Shown here piece by piece: positions 54,638 to 62,692 of a stretch of 64,000 bases of DNA. Under the pieces are notes generated by a model that saw only the letters and a program-made list of their open reading frames with translations, ran no database searches and was not told where the DNA came from. Made by a program: the position numbers and the translations under genes. The stretch comes from Bryobacteraceae bacterium (GTDB taxonomy: Bacteria > Acidobacteriota > Terriglobia > Bryobacterales > Bryobacteraceae), in assembly GCA_030041495.1 (NCBI GenBank), contig JASHNT010000124.1, positions 34,597-98,596 on the forward strand, in the 5' to 3' direction. The stretch's first letter is position 1, and the number at the start of each line of letters is the position of its first letter.

Positions 54638-55852
54638 ATGAAATCGCTCACTCGCCGGCAATTTAGCGCCACCGCTTTGGCTCTGGCTGCTCCCGCGCGC
54701 CGTCTCTGGGCCGCGCCCAGCATCGCCGAAACTCTTGAGACCGGTCTCGAGAAGCGCGGGATCCCGTGCGCGACCGCAGTGGTCGCCAACGCGGGCGGCG
54801 TCACTTACTCCGGAGCCTTCGGCAAGCGCGACCCGGCATCGGGCGTCAAGGCCACCACGGCGTCGCTGTTTCGCATCGCCTCGATGACCAAGGCGGTCAC
54901 GGCGACGGCAGCACTGCAATTGGTGGAGCAGGGCAAGGTGACGCTAGAGGAGCCCGTCGCCAAGCACCTGCCGCAGCTTGGGATGCTCCAAGTGCTGGAG
55001 GGATTCGACGGCGCCGGCAAGCCGATGCTGCGTCCGCCCAAGACGCAGATCGCGCTGAAGCACCTATTGACGCACACCTCCGGCTGCGCCTATCCCACCT
55101 GGAACGCGATGCTGACGCGGTACACGCAACTGACCAAGACCATCGCGCCGCCCACCGCGGTTGCTCCGCTCAACCCTCTGGTGTTCGATCCGGGCACGCG
55201 CTGGCACTACGGAACCAGCATGGATTGGGCTGGGAAACTGGTCGAGAAGATTAGCGGCCTGACTCTCGAACAGTATTTCCAGAAAAATATCCTGCAGCCG
55301 CTGGGAATGAAGGACACGTCATTCCTGGTTCCCCCCGGAAAATTCGACCGTCTCGTCAGCTCTTATCGCCGTCAACCCGATGGCAGGCTTAAAGAGGACC
55401 CGCGCACGCAACCGCCTCCTCCGGCCGATTACAACGGCGGCGGTGGCTTGTATTCGTCCGCCGCGGATTACATCCGTTTCACGCAGATGATCCTGCACAA
55501 GGGCCGCGGCGAGGGCAAAGACCAGATCCTCAGCCCCAAGACCGTCGCGCTGATGTCGCAAAACGAGATCGGGGGGATCATGATCGAGCCGCTCAAATCC
55601 ACCGACCTTTCCCTGACCAGGGACCTCGATGTCGGCCCCGGGAACAAGTACACCTACGGTTTCCTGCTCAATTCTCTTCCCGAGCTCGGCCGTCCGGCGA
55701 ACACTCTCATGTGGGCCGGCGTCGAAAATTCTTACTACTGGATCGACCCGCAGCGCTCGATTTGCGCCGTGATCATGATGCAGTTCTTCCCGTTCCTGGA
55801 TCCGCAAGGATCGGGGATGCTGACGGATTTCGCCAAGGCAGTTTACGCCTGA
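54638..55852 (+). CDS. class C beta-lactamase-like serine hydrolase, Tat-type signal
   Basis: The 404-residue product begins MKSLTRRQFSATALALAAPA, a twin-arginine signal. The serine-hydrolase motif SMTK is at residues 82-85 within FRIASMTKAVTATAALQLV, followed by GCAYPTWNAMLTRY, the second motif YGT in RWHYGTSMDWAGKLVEKISG, and GGGGLYSSAADYIRFTQMIL. Family members are beta-lactamases, DD-peptidases and esterases; antibiotic resistance cannot be claimed. The second motif departs from YxN, which favours an esterase or peptidase. GTG at 54632 is an alternative start. The 3' end overlaps the ada-like gene by 10 nt. Confidence 0.85.
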   Translation: MKSLTRRQFSATALALAAPARRLWAAPSIAETLETGLEKRGIPCATAVVANAGGVTYSGAFGKRDPASGVKATTASLFRIASMTKAVTATAALQLVEQGKVTLEEPVAKHLPQLGMLQVLEGFDGAGKPMLRPPKTQIALKHLLTHTSGCAYPTWNAMLTRYTQLTKTIAPPTAVAPLNPLVFDPGTRWHYGTSMDWAGKLVEKISGLTLEQYFQKNILQPLGMKDTSFLVPPGKFDRLVSSYRRQPDGRLKEDPRTQPPPPADYNGGGGLYSSAADYIRFTQMILHKGRGEGKDQILSPKTVALMSQNEIGGIMIEPLKSTDLSLTRDLDVGPGNKYTYGFLLNSLPELGRPANTLMWAGVENSYYWIDPQRSICAVIMMQFFPFLDPQGSGMLTDFAKAVYA

Positions 55853-56688
55853 TCGACGTGAAGTCTTTCGGTCCTTAGCAGCTCCTTCTTCCTCTCGAGG
55901 CCCCATTTGTAACCGCCGGGCTCTCCGCTCGACCGGATGACGCGATGGCAAGGGATCGCCAGCGCCACGCGATTCTCGGCGCAGGCTTGGGCGACAGCCC
56001 GCGCCGCGCGCGGTTTCCCGATCCCCCGCGCAACCTGCTCATACGATCGCGTCTCGCCGTAAGGAATCGATTGCAGGTAGCTCCACACCCGCATTTGAAA
56101 CGCCGTCGCGCGCACCTCCAGCGGCAAATCCAGTCTCGACCGAACGCCCTTCAGATGCAGTTCCAAGGCCTCAATCCATTCGCGCAGCGGCTCCGGCCAC
56201 GGATGAGCGACCGCATTGAACTCAGCGCCAAGAAATTCGCGCCGTAGCTCGCGTTCCAACTCCGCGACCGATTCGCCAAACGCGACGAAGCACACACCGC
56301 GGTCGGTCGCGCCGATCATCAACAACCCCAGCGAAGTCTCGACGGTCGCATGCGTGATCCCCACCGACGCCGCGCCCTTCCGATACTCCGCCGGAGTCAT
56401 GCCCAGCCGTGTGTCCACCCGCTCATACACCCGGCTCGCAGACCCGAACCCCGCGCCGAACGCCGCCGCCAGAACATCGTCACCGGCGCGCAGGTTCCGC
56501 TTGAGCGACCGCAGCCGGCACGCCTCAACGTACTGCTTGGGCGTAACGCCGAGGGCCGCCTTGAACGACTTCTGCAAATGGAACCGGCTTACGCCCGCCT
56601 CGCGGCTCAAGCGAGCCAGAGTGAGATCACCTTCCAGATTCCGCTCGATGTAAGCCGCGATCCGCCAGGCGCGTTGCATCTCGTTCAT
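55843..56688 (-). CDS. Ada-like AraC regulator fused to O6-alkylguanine-DNA alkyltransferase
   Basis: The 281-residue product has an AraC helix-turn-helix domain (LTLARLSREAGVSRFHLQKS, KQYVEACRLRSLKRNL, residues ~10-105) and an Ogt/MGMT domain with the acceptor motif AIPCHRV (Cys247) and QMRVWSYLQSIPYGETRSY. It takes alkyl groups from O6-methylguanine and can act as a regulator. The N-terminal Ada zinc domain with the phosphotriester Cys is missing, so activation by methylated phosphotriesters as in E. coli is not possible. ATG at 56688 starts the AraC domain; the upstream start at 56751 adds no domain. Confidence 0.92.
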   Translation of the reverse strand: MNEMQRAWRIAAYIERNLEGDLTLARLSREAGVSRFHLQKSFKAALGVTPKQYVEACRLRSLKRNLRAGDDVLAAAFGAGFGSASRVYERVDTRLGMTPAEYRKGAASVGITHATVETSLGLLMIGATDRGVCFVAFGESVAELERELRREFLGAEFNAVAHPWPEPLREWIEALELHLKGVRSRLDLPLEVRATAFQMRVWSYLQSIPYGETRSYEQVARGIGKPRAARAVAQACAENRVALAIPCHRVIRSSGEPGGYKWGLERKKELLRTERLHVDQA

Positions 56689-56737
56689 AGCTTCACGATA
56701 GCGGCTGCCGCCGCGAGGCGCTATCCGTTTCTTGCGG

Positions 56738-57487
56738 TCAGCCCCGCCCAACGAACGGCATCTTCGTCGCCATCACAGTCATGAACTGCACGTTGGCTTC
56801 GAGCGGCAATCCCGCCATGTACAGCACCGCGTCGGCCACCAGCTTCACATCCATCCGCGGCTCGACGGCCATGGTCCCGCCGGCCTGCGGAACTCCCGCG
56901 GCCATGCGCTCGGTCAGCTCCGTGGCCGCGTTGCCGATGTCAATCTGCCCGCAGGCGATATCCCACTTGCGCCCATCCAGCGAAATACTCTTGGTCAAGC
57001 CGGTGATCGCGTGCTTGGTCGCCGTGTACGGCGCGGAGTTCGGCCGCGGCGCGTACGCCGAAATCGAGCCATTGTTGATGATTCGTCCGCCGCGAGGCTC
57101 CTGCGCCTTCATGATGCGAATCGCCTCCTGCGCGCACAGAAACGATCCGGTGAGATTGACGCCCACCACCGCGCTCCACTGCTCGTACGTCAGATCCTCG
57201 ATCGGCACCGGCGGCGCGCCCATGCCGGCATTGTTGAAAAGAAGATCCAGGCGCCCGAATTCGGTGCGCGCGCGCTCGAATAGAGCACGAACGGCTAGCG
57301 GGTCGCTGACATCCGTCGGAACCGCAAGCATCTTCGCGCTGCCGCCGGCCATCTCGCGGGTCTTTTCGAGAGCTTCCGCCCGCCGCCCGGCGAGCGCAAC
57401 CGAATAACCCGCTCCGGCAAGCGCCACCGCAACCGTACGTCCGATGCCGCTACCTGCGCCCGTCACCAGCGCAATTTTCGAACTCAT
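56738..57487 (-). CDS. short-chain dehydrogenase/reductase
   Basis: The 249-residue product has the cofactor motif TGAGSGIG (residues 9-16), ADVS-like TDVSDPLAV, the [12 protein letters not shown] block, the catalytic Ser region [11 protein letters not shown] and Y-x-x-x-K in [13 protein letters not shown]. It oxidises or reduces an unknown alcohol/ketone with NAD(P). The alanine/arginine after the first beta strand ([11 protein letters not shown]) suggests NADP preference. It lies between the ada-like gene and the PDLSGVW gene on the same strand, with short gaps. Confidence 0.92.
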   Translation of the reverse strand: MSSKIALVTGAGSGIGRTVAVALAGAGYSVALAGRRAEALEKTREMAGGSAKMLAVPTDVSDPLAVRALFERARTEFGRLDLLFNNAGMGAPPVPIEDLTYEQWSAVVGVNLTGSFLCAQEAIRIMKAQEPRGGRIINNGSISAYAPRPNSAPYTATKHAITGLTKSISLDGRKWDIACGQIDIGNAATELTERMAAGVPQAGGTMAVEPRMDVKLVADAVLYMAGLPLEANVQFMTVMATKMPFVGRG

Positions 57488-57496
57488 GAGCCGGAG

Positions 57497-58324
57497 TTAA
57501 CGCGTTGCTCCGCCGGGCCCCTGCGCCGGTCCCGAGAGATGCTGTAAATCGAAGTTGTCTTCCTGGCAGATGTACTCCATCAGCTCCGTGTTCGCCATCA
57601 GCCGCGCATGGCCGATGGTGGTGAACGGTTTTTCGTACGTGCCCGGATCGTCGATGGTCACCTCAATCGTCATGTTCCCCAGATCGGTGCGCGTGTAGCG
57701 CTCAATCGTGTGGAGCTGCTCAGTGTGCGGATGACCCATGTAATCGAACCAGAATTTGTCGTTGAATCCGACGGTATCCACCACCAGCGTGGAACCCTCC
57801 CAATGTCCGATGGAGTGGCCGTACCAGGCCGGAATCAACTCATTCTGGTCTGGATGCTTACGCCCGTCCATGAAGATCTGCCGCCAACTGTGGATGTTGC
57901 CTTCATAAACGATGAAATAAATCCCCGGCGTCTGCGCGATGCGCCACGGATACGGCGACCCGCGCGGAATGCCCGCCGGCAGGCAATTGGCCTCCGGATC
58001 GTCTTTCGATTTGCGATTCTTCACCACCTCCGCGGCCCACGGCTTCATGATGACCGCTTCGCCCGGCTTCAATCCCTTGCCGATGTCGCTATCGTTGCTG
58101 CCGCTGCCCAGCCAGACTCCCGATAAATCCGGGGTCCCATCGGCGAGCTTCGGCGCGGGACCCGTCGGCGTGGGAGGCTGGCGCTGATACAGCCCGACGT
58201 TTCCCCCTCCGCCCTTTGCGCCGCCCTTGCCCGTGTTGGCCGGCGGAGCCTGCGATCGCGCCGTGAACGAGAAAGGCGCCAACGCCGCGGCCAGCGCGAC
58301 TCCGGAATACGCGAGCTTTCTCAT
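57497..58324 (-). CDS. secreted PDLSGVW-family protein, coupled to DUF6152
   Basis: The 275-residue product has a signal peptide (MRKLAYSGVALAAALAPFSF...), a Gly-rich linker, then LADGTPDLSGVWLGSG, DPEANCLPAGIPRGSPYPWR, GNIHSWRQIFMDGRKHPDQN, WYGHSIGHWEGSTLVVDTVG, FNDKFWFDYMGHPHTEQLHT and EVTIDDPGTY. It is close to the gene at 18870 and more distant from 45443. Its ATG overlaps the stop of the upstream DUF6152 gene (ATGA), which makes joint translation nearly certain. Conserved residues are mostly His, Trp, Asp and Arg, suggesting a binding or enzymatic site of unknown type. Confidence 0.85.
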   Translation of the reverse strand: MRKLAYSGVALAAALAPFSFTARSQAPPANTGKGGAKGGGGNVGLYQRQPPTPTGPAPKLADGTPDLSGVWLGSGSNDSDIGKGLKPGEAVIMKPWAAEVVKNRKSKDDPEANCLPAGIPRGSPYPWRIAQTPGIYFIVYEGNIHSWRQIFMDGRKHPDQNELIPAWYGHSIGHWEGSTLVVDTVGFNDKFWFDYMGHPHTEQLHTIERYTRTDLGNMTIEVTIDDPGTYEKPFTTIGHARLMANTELMEYICQEDNFDLQHLSGPAQGPGGATR

Positions 58325-58716
58325 TTGCCGCCTTCGTAAGCCGAGAGGAAATTCAGTTTGCGCCCGTCCGGAAAAATAATCGTCTGCGCGATGCCGAGGT
58401 TCGATCCGTCGCGCGCCTGCGATCCGGTAACCGTCACCGTATCGCCTTCTTTCACCGAGTCCCTCTTCCAGCCGTTGCGAATCAGGATGCTGGGGCTGGC
58501 CAGCTCCAGGTTCCAGTTGGTGACTTTGCCATCCGGACCCTTGACGTCGATATAAAAGTGCGCGTGCGGATTCACCCACTCCATCTTGGTGACCACTCCG
58601 GTCAAGTCGATCTTCTTGGTGCTGTCGAACTCGGCCGCGCCGGAATGGTGCGCGAGCGCGGGAGCTGCGCCGGCCACCAGCACCGCAGCCGCGCAGAAAC
58701 TGAGCATGCCTCTCAT
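58321..58716 (-). CDS. DUF6152-family secreted protein (copy 4)
   Basis: The 131-residue product has a signal peptide ending PALA and a mature N-terminus HHSGAAEFDST. Family blocks are IDLTGVVTKMEWVNPHAHFY, VTNWNLELASPSILIRNGWK and DTVTVTGSQARDGSNLGIAQ. It is closer to copy 1 than to copies 2 and 3 and lacks their two Cys. ATG at 58716 has GGAGG seven nucleotides upstream; longer in-frame extensions are antisense to the divergent SDR gene. It is the first gene of a two-gene operon with the PDLSGVW gene. Confidence 0.85.
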   Translation of the reverse strand: MRGMLSFCAAAVLVAGAAPALAHHSGAAEFDSTKKIDLTGVVTKMEWVNPHAHFYIDVKGPDGKVTNWNLELASPSILIRNGWKRDSVKEGDTVTVTGSQARDGSNLGIAQTIIFPDGRKLNFLSAYEGGK

Positions 58717-58792
58717 TACAATGCCTCCAAAGACGGATTCTTTCATAGGCAGCCCGCGCACGCAAGGTGAAGTAACGTGCGATGATGCCAGC

Positions 58793-59533
58793 GTGGACCC
58801 ACAAGGAAAAACCGTCATCGTCACCGGAGCCTCCAGCGGCATCGGCGAAGCCGCCGCACGAGCCTTCTTCGCCGCCGGCTCCAACGTTGTCCTGGCCGCC
58901 CGCAACCGGGTTAAGCTCGAGGCGATCGTCGCGGAGCTCGGCCAGGACCGCGCGCTCGCCGTCACCGCCGACGTCACGAATCGCGATCAGGTGGCAGGCA
59001 TGATCGATGCCGCACTGGCCCGCTTCGGCCGGCTGGACATCATCGTGAACAACGCCGGAGTCGGCCTCCGCGCACCCATCGACACAGTCGACCCAGCCGA
59101 CTTTGAGCGCCTCTTCCAGGTCAATTTGATGGGCCCATTGCTCGCGATGCAGGCGGGTATCCGTGCCATGCGCAAAACCGGCGGTGGAATGATCGTCAAC
59201 ATATCCTCCGGGACTTCGCGCATCGTGGTTCCCTTCTTGGGCGGCGCCTATCCGGCGCTGAAACGCGCTCTGGAAATCATGTCAGACTACGCGCGCGCGC
59301 AATTGGCCCCGGAGAACATCAATGTGCTGGTGGTGCTGCCCTACCTGACTACAACGCCATTCGGCGCGAATGCGTTGGGTCAAGCGCCCGGCCCGCCGCC
59401 TCCCGAATTCGCCGCACGTCTGCGCGATTTGCCGCCCGCCCACACGGCCGAATTCGTGGCCGAAAAAATCCTGGAAGGCGTCCGCGGAAACCTCACCGAG
59501 GTCAGTTTGTCGCCCCAGTACCCCTCGCGTTAG
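58793..59533 (+). CDS. short-chain dehydrogenase/reductase
   Basis: The 246-residue product starts at GTG (VDPQGKTVIVTGASSGIGEA) with the TGASSGIG cofactor motif near residue 12, TADVTNRDQVAGM, DIIVNNAGVGLRAP, the catalytic Ser in VNISSGTSRIV and Y-x-x-x-K in GGAYPALKRALEI. LAARNRVKLEAI after the first strand points to NADP. The substrate is unknown. It diverges from the DUF6152 operon with 76 nt between the starts. Confidence 0.9.
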   Translation: MDPQGKTVIVTGASSGIGEAAARAFFAAGSNVVLAARNRVKLEAIVAELGQDRALAVTADVTNRDQVAGMIDAALARFGRLDIIVNNAGVGLRAPIDTVDPADFERLFQVNLMGPLLAMQAGIRAMRKTGGGMIVNISSGTSRIVVPFLGGAYPALKRALEIMSDYARAQLAPENINVLVVLPYLTTTPFGANALGQAPGPPPPEFAARLRDLPPAHTAEFVAEKILEGVRGNLTEVSLSPQYPSR

Positions 59534-59560
59534 CCCCTCGCTCCGCCGAATTTTCCGGCC

Positions 59561-59566
59561 TATACT
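59561..59566 (+). promoter_or_regulatory. -10 box (TATACT) 7 nt before the FecR-like gene
   Basis: TATACT is followed by CTTGGCT-type spacer and ATG at 59574; no Shine-Dalgarno sequence is present. Compatible with a leaderless mRNA. Confidence 0.45.
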
Positions 59567-59573
59567 CTTGGCT

Positions 59574-60350
59574 ATGGGGATTCGGAAGATAGGACTGATT
59601 TTTGTCCTCGTCGTAGCGGCCTCGCGGGCGCCGGCGCAAAAAGTGGTGAGCGCCAAATCCGGCCTCATCTACTTCTCCCTAGGCCGCGTCTGGATCGACG
59701 ATGCGCAGCTCAATCCCGGCGAAATTTTCCGGCAGCTCAAAACCACCGAAACCCTCCGCACCTCGCGCGGCCGCGCTGGAGTGCTGCTGAATCCCGGCGC
59801 AGTGCTGTGGCTCGGCAACAACAGCCAGCTCCGCATGGACGACGTTGCGCTCATCGATTCGAGCGTCTCGCTGCTCGCCGGCTCAGCCGTAATCACGATT
59901 ACGAACCCGCCCAAGCCGGATCGAGTGGAGCTGCGAATCGGCGGAGGCGCGGTCCTTCTTGAGCGCGACGGCCTGTATCGCTTCGATTCCAGCCCCAATC
60001 AAGCCCGCTTGCGAGTGTTCAGCGGACGCGCCGAGGTGCGCCGCGGCGATTCGCCGCCGCTCTCCGTGCACCAGGGACTCGCGCTCGAAATGGACAATCT
60101 TCAGGTGGCGAAATTCGACACCAAGGACACCGACGCTCTGGACCGTTGGGCGAAAGCGCGACCCACGCAGTCCGCGCCGGGCGGCCTCCGGCCCATTCCG
60201 CCGCGCGTGGTCTCTCGCTCCGGAGCACCGGCGCAGCCGCAGACGCAACCCGCCGTCGACCCCGGCCAGCGCAGCGTCGCCGGACAAAGTGCCGCAAATC
60301 CGATTCCCTTCAATCCGTTCCCGCCCAATCCCAACGGGCCCGATCAGTAG
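59574..60350 (+). CDS. secreted FecR-like domain protein
   Basis: The 258-residue product has a signal peptide (MGIRKIGLIFVLVVAASRAPA) and a FecR-like beta-helical domain: GEIFRQLKTTETLRTSRGRA, VLLNPGAVLWLGNNSQLRMD, ALIDSSVSLLAGSAVITITN and LRVFSGRAEVRRGDSPPLSV. The C-terminal ~70 residues are Pro/Gln/Asn-rich and probably disordered (ending NPFPPNPNGPDQ). Free FecR-like domains in Acidobacteria are secreted and not linked to sigma factors; none is seen here. Function unknown. Confidence 0.82.
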   Translation: MGIRKIGLIFVLVVAASRAPAQKVVSAKSGLIYFSLGRVWIDDAQLNPGEIFRQLKTTETLRTSRGRAGVLLNPGAVLWLGNNSQLRMDDVALIDSSVSLLAGSAVITITNPPKPDRVELRIGGGAVLLERDGLYRFDSSPNQARLRVFSGRAEVRRGDSPPLSVHQGLALEMDNLQVAKFDTKDTDALDRWAKARPTQSAPGGLRPIPPRVVSRSGAPAQPQTQPAVDPGQRSVAGQSAANPIPFNPFPPNPNGPDQ

Positions 60351-60372
60351 ACGCTCCGGTATGCGCCGCCGT

Positions 60373-61350
60373 CTAAGCCGCCGCCTCGTCCTCGTCGTCC
60401 CTGGAAAGATCCGCAAGATCCTCCACCGCGAAGTTGCCTCCGCATAGCACCAGCACCAGGTGGCGCTCCGGATTGAATTTGTCGCGCAGCCTGTCCGCGG
60501 CGGCGAGCGTGCAGGAAGCCGCCGGCTCGGCCAGGATCTTCAGTCGCTCGAGCAGAAAACGCAACGACGATACAGCCTCGCTATCCGGCACGACGGTGAC
60601 GCTCTCCAGGTACTGCTTGGCGAGAGCCAGAGTCTGCTCCGACGGAGCCGGCGCGCCCAGCGTCCGCGCAATCGAGGTGATCGCCGGCAGCGTCACCACT
60701 TTGTCCGCCGCCAGCGATTGCGCCATGCAATCCGCGCCCTCCGTCTCCACGCCCCAGATGCGCACCGCCGGCTTCAGCGACTTCACCGCGGTCGCGACAC
60801 CCCCGGCGAATCCGCCTCCGCCAATGCTGATCACCACGTCGGTCACCTGCGGCACGTCTTCCAGAATTTCGAGGCCCACCGTTCCCTGCCCCGCCATCAC
60901 CAGCGGATCGTCGAAAGGATGAATATAGACCCATCCCTGGTGCTCATATTCGGCGACCTCGGAAAACGCGGCCGCGGCAGAGGCTGCGAACTTGATCTGC
61001 GCGCCGTAGCCCTTGGTGGCGTCGATGTAATTGCGCGGAGTAGATTCCGGCATCAGAATCAGCGACCGCAAGCCCAGCGCTCGCGCAACATAGGCGACCG
61101 CCTGGGCGTGATTGCCTCCGCTCACCGCGACAATGCCATGCTCCCGCTCCTCAGGTTTAAGGCTCAGCGCCTTACTGAACGCTCCGCGGACTTTGAAGGA
61201 GCCGGTCTTCTGGAACATCTCCAGCTTGACGTAGACGTTGGTTTTCAGCCGCTCACTCAGCGCAGCGCTAATGCTCAACGGCGTCCGCCGGATGCACGGC
61301 GCAATCCTTTGCCGGGCGCTCTGAATGTCCTTGAGCGTTAGGGATGACAT
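60373..61350 (-). CDS. threonine/serine dehydratase-like PLP enzyme
   Basis: The 325-residue product is a fold-type II PLP enzyme: KLEMFQKTGSFKVRGA with the Schiff-base Lys, VSGGNHAQAVAYVARALGL, the phosphate-binding ISIGGGGFAGGVATAV and a C-terminal LVLCGGNFAV. It fits catabolic threonine dehydratase or serine racemase, making 2-oxobutyrate or pyruvate with ammonia. No ACT regulatory domain is present, so it is not the feedback-inhibited biosynthetic IlvA. ATG at 61350 is preferred over a TTG at 61356. It diverges from the interrupted secreted-protein gene across a small palindrome. Confidence 0.88.
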   Translation of the reverse strand: MSSLTLKDIQSARQRIAPCIRRTPLSISAALSERLKTNVYVKLEMFQKTGSFKVRGAFSKALSLKPEEREHGIVAVSGGNHAQAVAYVARALGLRSLILMPESTPRNYIDATKGYGAQIKFAASAAAAFSEVAEYEHQGWVYIHPFDDPLVMAGQGTVGLEILEDVPQVTDVVISIGGGGFAGGVATAVKSLKPAVRIWGVETEGADCMAQSLAADKVVTLPAITSIARTLGAPAPSEQTLALAKQYLESVTVVPDSEAVSSLRFLLERLKILAEPAASCTLAAADRLRDKFNPERHLVLVLCGGNFAVEDLADLSRDDEDEAAA

Positions 61351-61360
61351 GAACAATCCA

Positions 61361-61378
61361 TTACAGTGTACTGTGTAA
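61361..61378. promoter_or_regulatory. palindrome between divergent genes
   Basis: ACAGT and ACTGT are inverted around GT, flanked by TTAC and GTAA-like ends. It lies 11 nt from the dehydratase start and 12 nt from the next start, the right place for an operator or shared promoter element. The regulator is unknown. Confidence 0.35.
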
Positions 61379-61389
61379 AGGGGAAAGAC

Positions 61390-62193
61390 TTGAACAAGGT
61401 GATCCTGAGTCTCGTCTTATTCGCCGCGGGCGCGACGGGCCAGGTACGCGACGACACCGCGCGGCTGGCGGAGCGTCTCAAGCCCTTTCGCGCATATCAG
61501 CCGGTTTACGAAATGCAACCAGCCGATTACGTTAGAGTCCAGGACGAGTTGACGGCCTGGATCGACTCGCGGGTGAAATCTGGCGCCAGCGCCGCGCAGA
61601 TGAATGACGAGCTAGGCGGCGCGAGACTGCTCTCAGACGGCGCCGAAAGTGTGGACGATTTTCTCGACAAGAGCTTTGCCGGGTTCCTCGGAAAGATCGA
61701 ACCGCTAACGGACGGCGTGAGCCCGAATGTGCTCGCTCTTTCGTTTGGGATCTACACTGGCACCGTCTGTGGCTATGACGACACAGTCGTCCTTTACAGC
61801 CGCAGCTCGATGACGCGCATCGCCCGCATCAATGCATAGCCGACGTTCGTTCCCAGCGGGTTTCACCTTCGAACGCTCAGGGTCACGGCTGCCGGCCCAG
61901 AAGGAAGGATAGTGGGATCGGCCTGGGTCGCCTCAAATTGCACCAGCAATTGGAACGGCGAAAGCTTCCGCATTGACCGCATTCAGGAGACGACCCTTGC
62001 TCCGATTGCGGATCAGCCGATGCGCGCGCCCTTCGGCGTGTTCGCCGGCAATCCGGTCAAGATCGCACTCGAAGGCAACGACGTGACGGTTGGGTACACC
62101 ACCCAAGACGGAAAGGCAAATTTAATCCCTGCCGTAGAGCGCTACCGCATCGACGGCGACCACCTCACCCGCCTCCCCGGCCCGCCCCGCTAG
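61390..62193 (+). pseudogene. secreted hypothetical protein interrupted by an in-frame TAG
   Basis: From TTG at 61390 (AAGGGG upstream) the frame gives a signal peptide NKVILSLVLFAAGATGQ and about 149 residues to RSSMTRIARINA, then TAG at 61837-61839, after which the same frame continues without any further stop as PTFVPSGFHLRTLRVTAAGP and GSAWVASNCTSNWNGESFRI to 62193. The protein pattern runs straight across, so a single codon (for example GAG or CAG) appears to have become amber. Total length would be 267 residues. No family is recognised. It is either a recent nonsense pseudogene, a read-through gene or a sequencing error. Confidence 0.65.
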
Positions 62194-62216
62194 CCGCCTG
62201 TGTTATCCCTGAAGGC

Positions 62217-62660
62217 ATGAAAAATCCCTATGCCACGGTGCACTACGCCGGCAATGATTTCTTCCTCGCGGTCTCCCCTAGTGGGCACGCGGTGCCCGTC
62301 GACGCCAACGGCCAACGCAGCGCGGCCTCGGGACCGCTGGAGCTGTTATTGCTCGCGCTGGGCGGATGCACCGGCGCGGATGTTATCTCCATCCTTCAAA
62401 AAAAGCGGGAGCGTGTCACCGACTACCGCATCGAAGTCCGCGGCGAGCGCCGCGAAGAGCACCCGCGCAGCTACCGCCGCATCGAGGTCCGCCACATCGT
62501 CCGCGGCTACGGCGTCAAGGAAACCTCCGTCGCGCGCGCCGTCCAGCTCTCCACCGAAAAATATTGCAGCGTCGCGGCCACTCTGCGCCCCAGCGCGGAA
62601 ATCGTCTCCACCTGGGAAATCCACGACGAGCCTCCCGAGCCCGCCGCATTGCAGGAGTAA
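62217..62660 (+). CDS. OsmC-family protein
   Basis: The 147-residue product has the OsmC/YhfA-like pattern: GPLELLLLALGGCTGADVIS with the catalytic-type Cys, an RVTDYRIEVRGERREEHPRS strand pair, and the second conserved Cys in VQLSTEKYCSVAATLRPSAE. Two Cys residues in these positions act in organic hydroperoxide reduction in OsmC/Ohr proteins. This subtype is closer to YhfA, whose substrate is less clear. A TATCCC box ends seven nucleotides before the ATG. It precedes the M2 peptidase gene by 32 nt. Confidence 0.88.
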   Translation: MKNPYATVHYAGNDFFLAVSPSGHAVPVDANGQRSAASGPLELLLLALGGCTGADVISILQKKRERVTDYRIEVRGERREEHPRSYRRIEVRHIVRGYGVKETSVARAVQLSTEKYCSVAATLRPSAEIVSTWEIHDEPPEPAALQE

Positions 62661-62692
62661 TGGTCACCCAGGAGTAAGATAGTTACTTCCTT

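Noticed and set aside
54638..55852. Antibiotic-resistance beta-lactamase
   Set aside because: Only the general serine-hydrolase SxxK fold is supported; the second motif differs from YxN and no resistance context is present, so no resistance claim is made.
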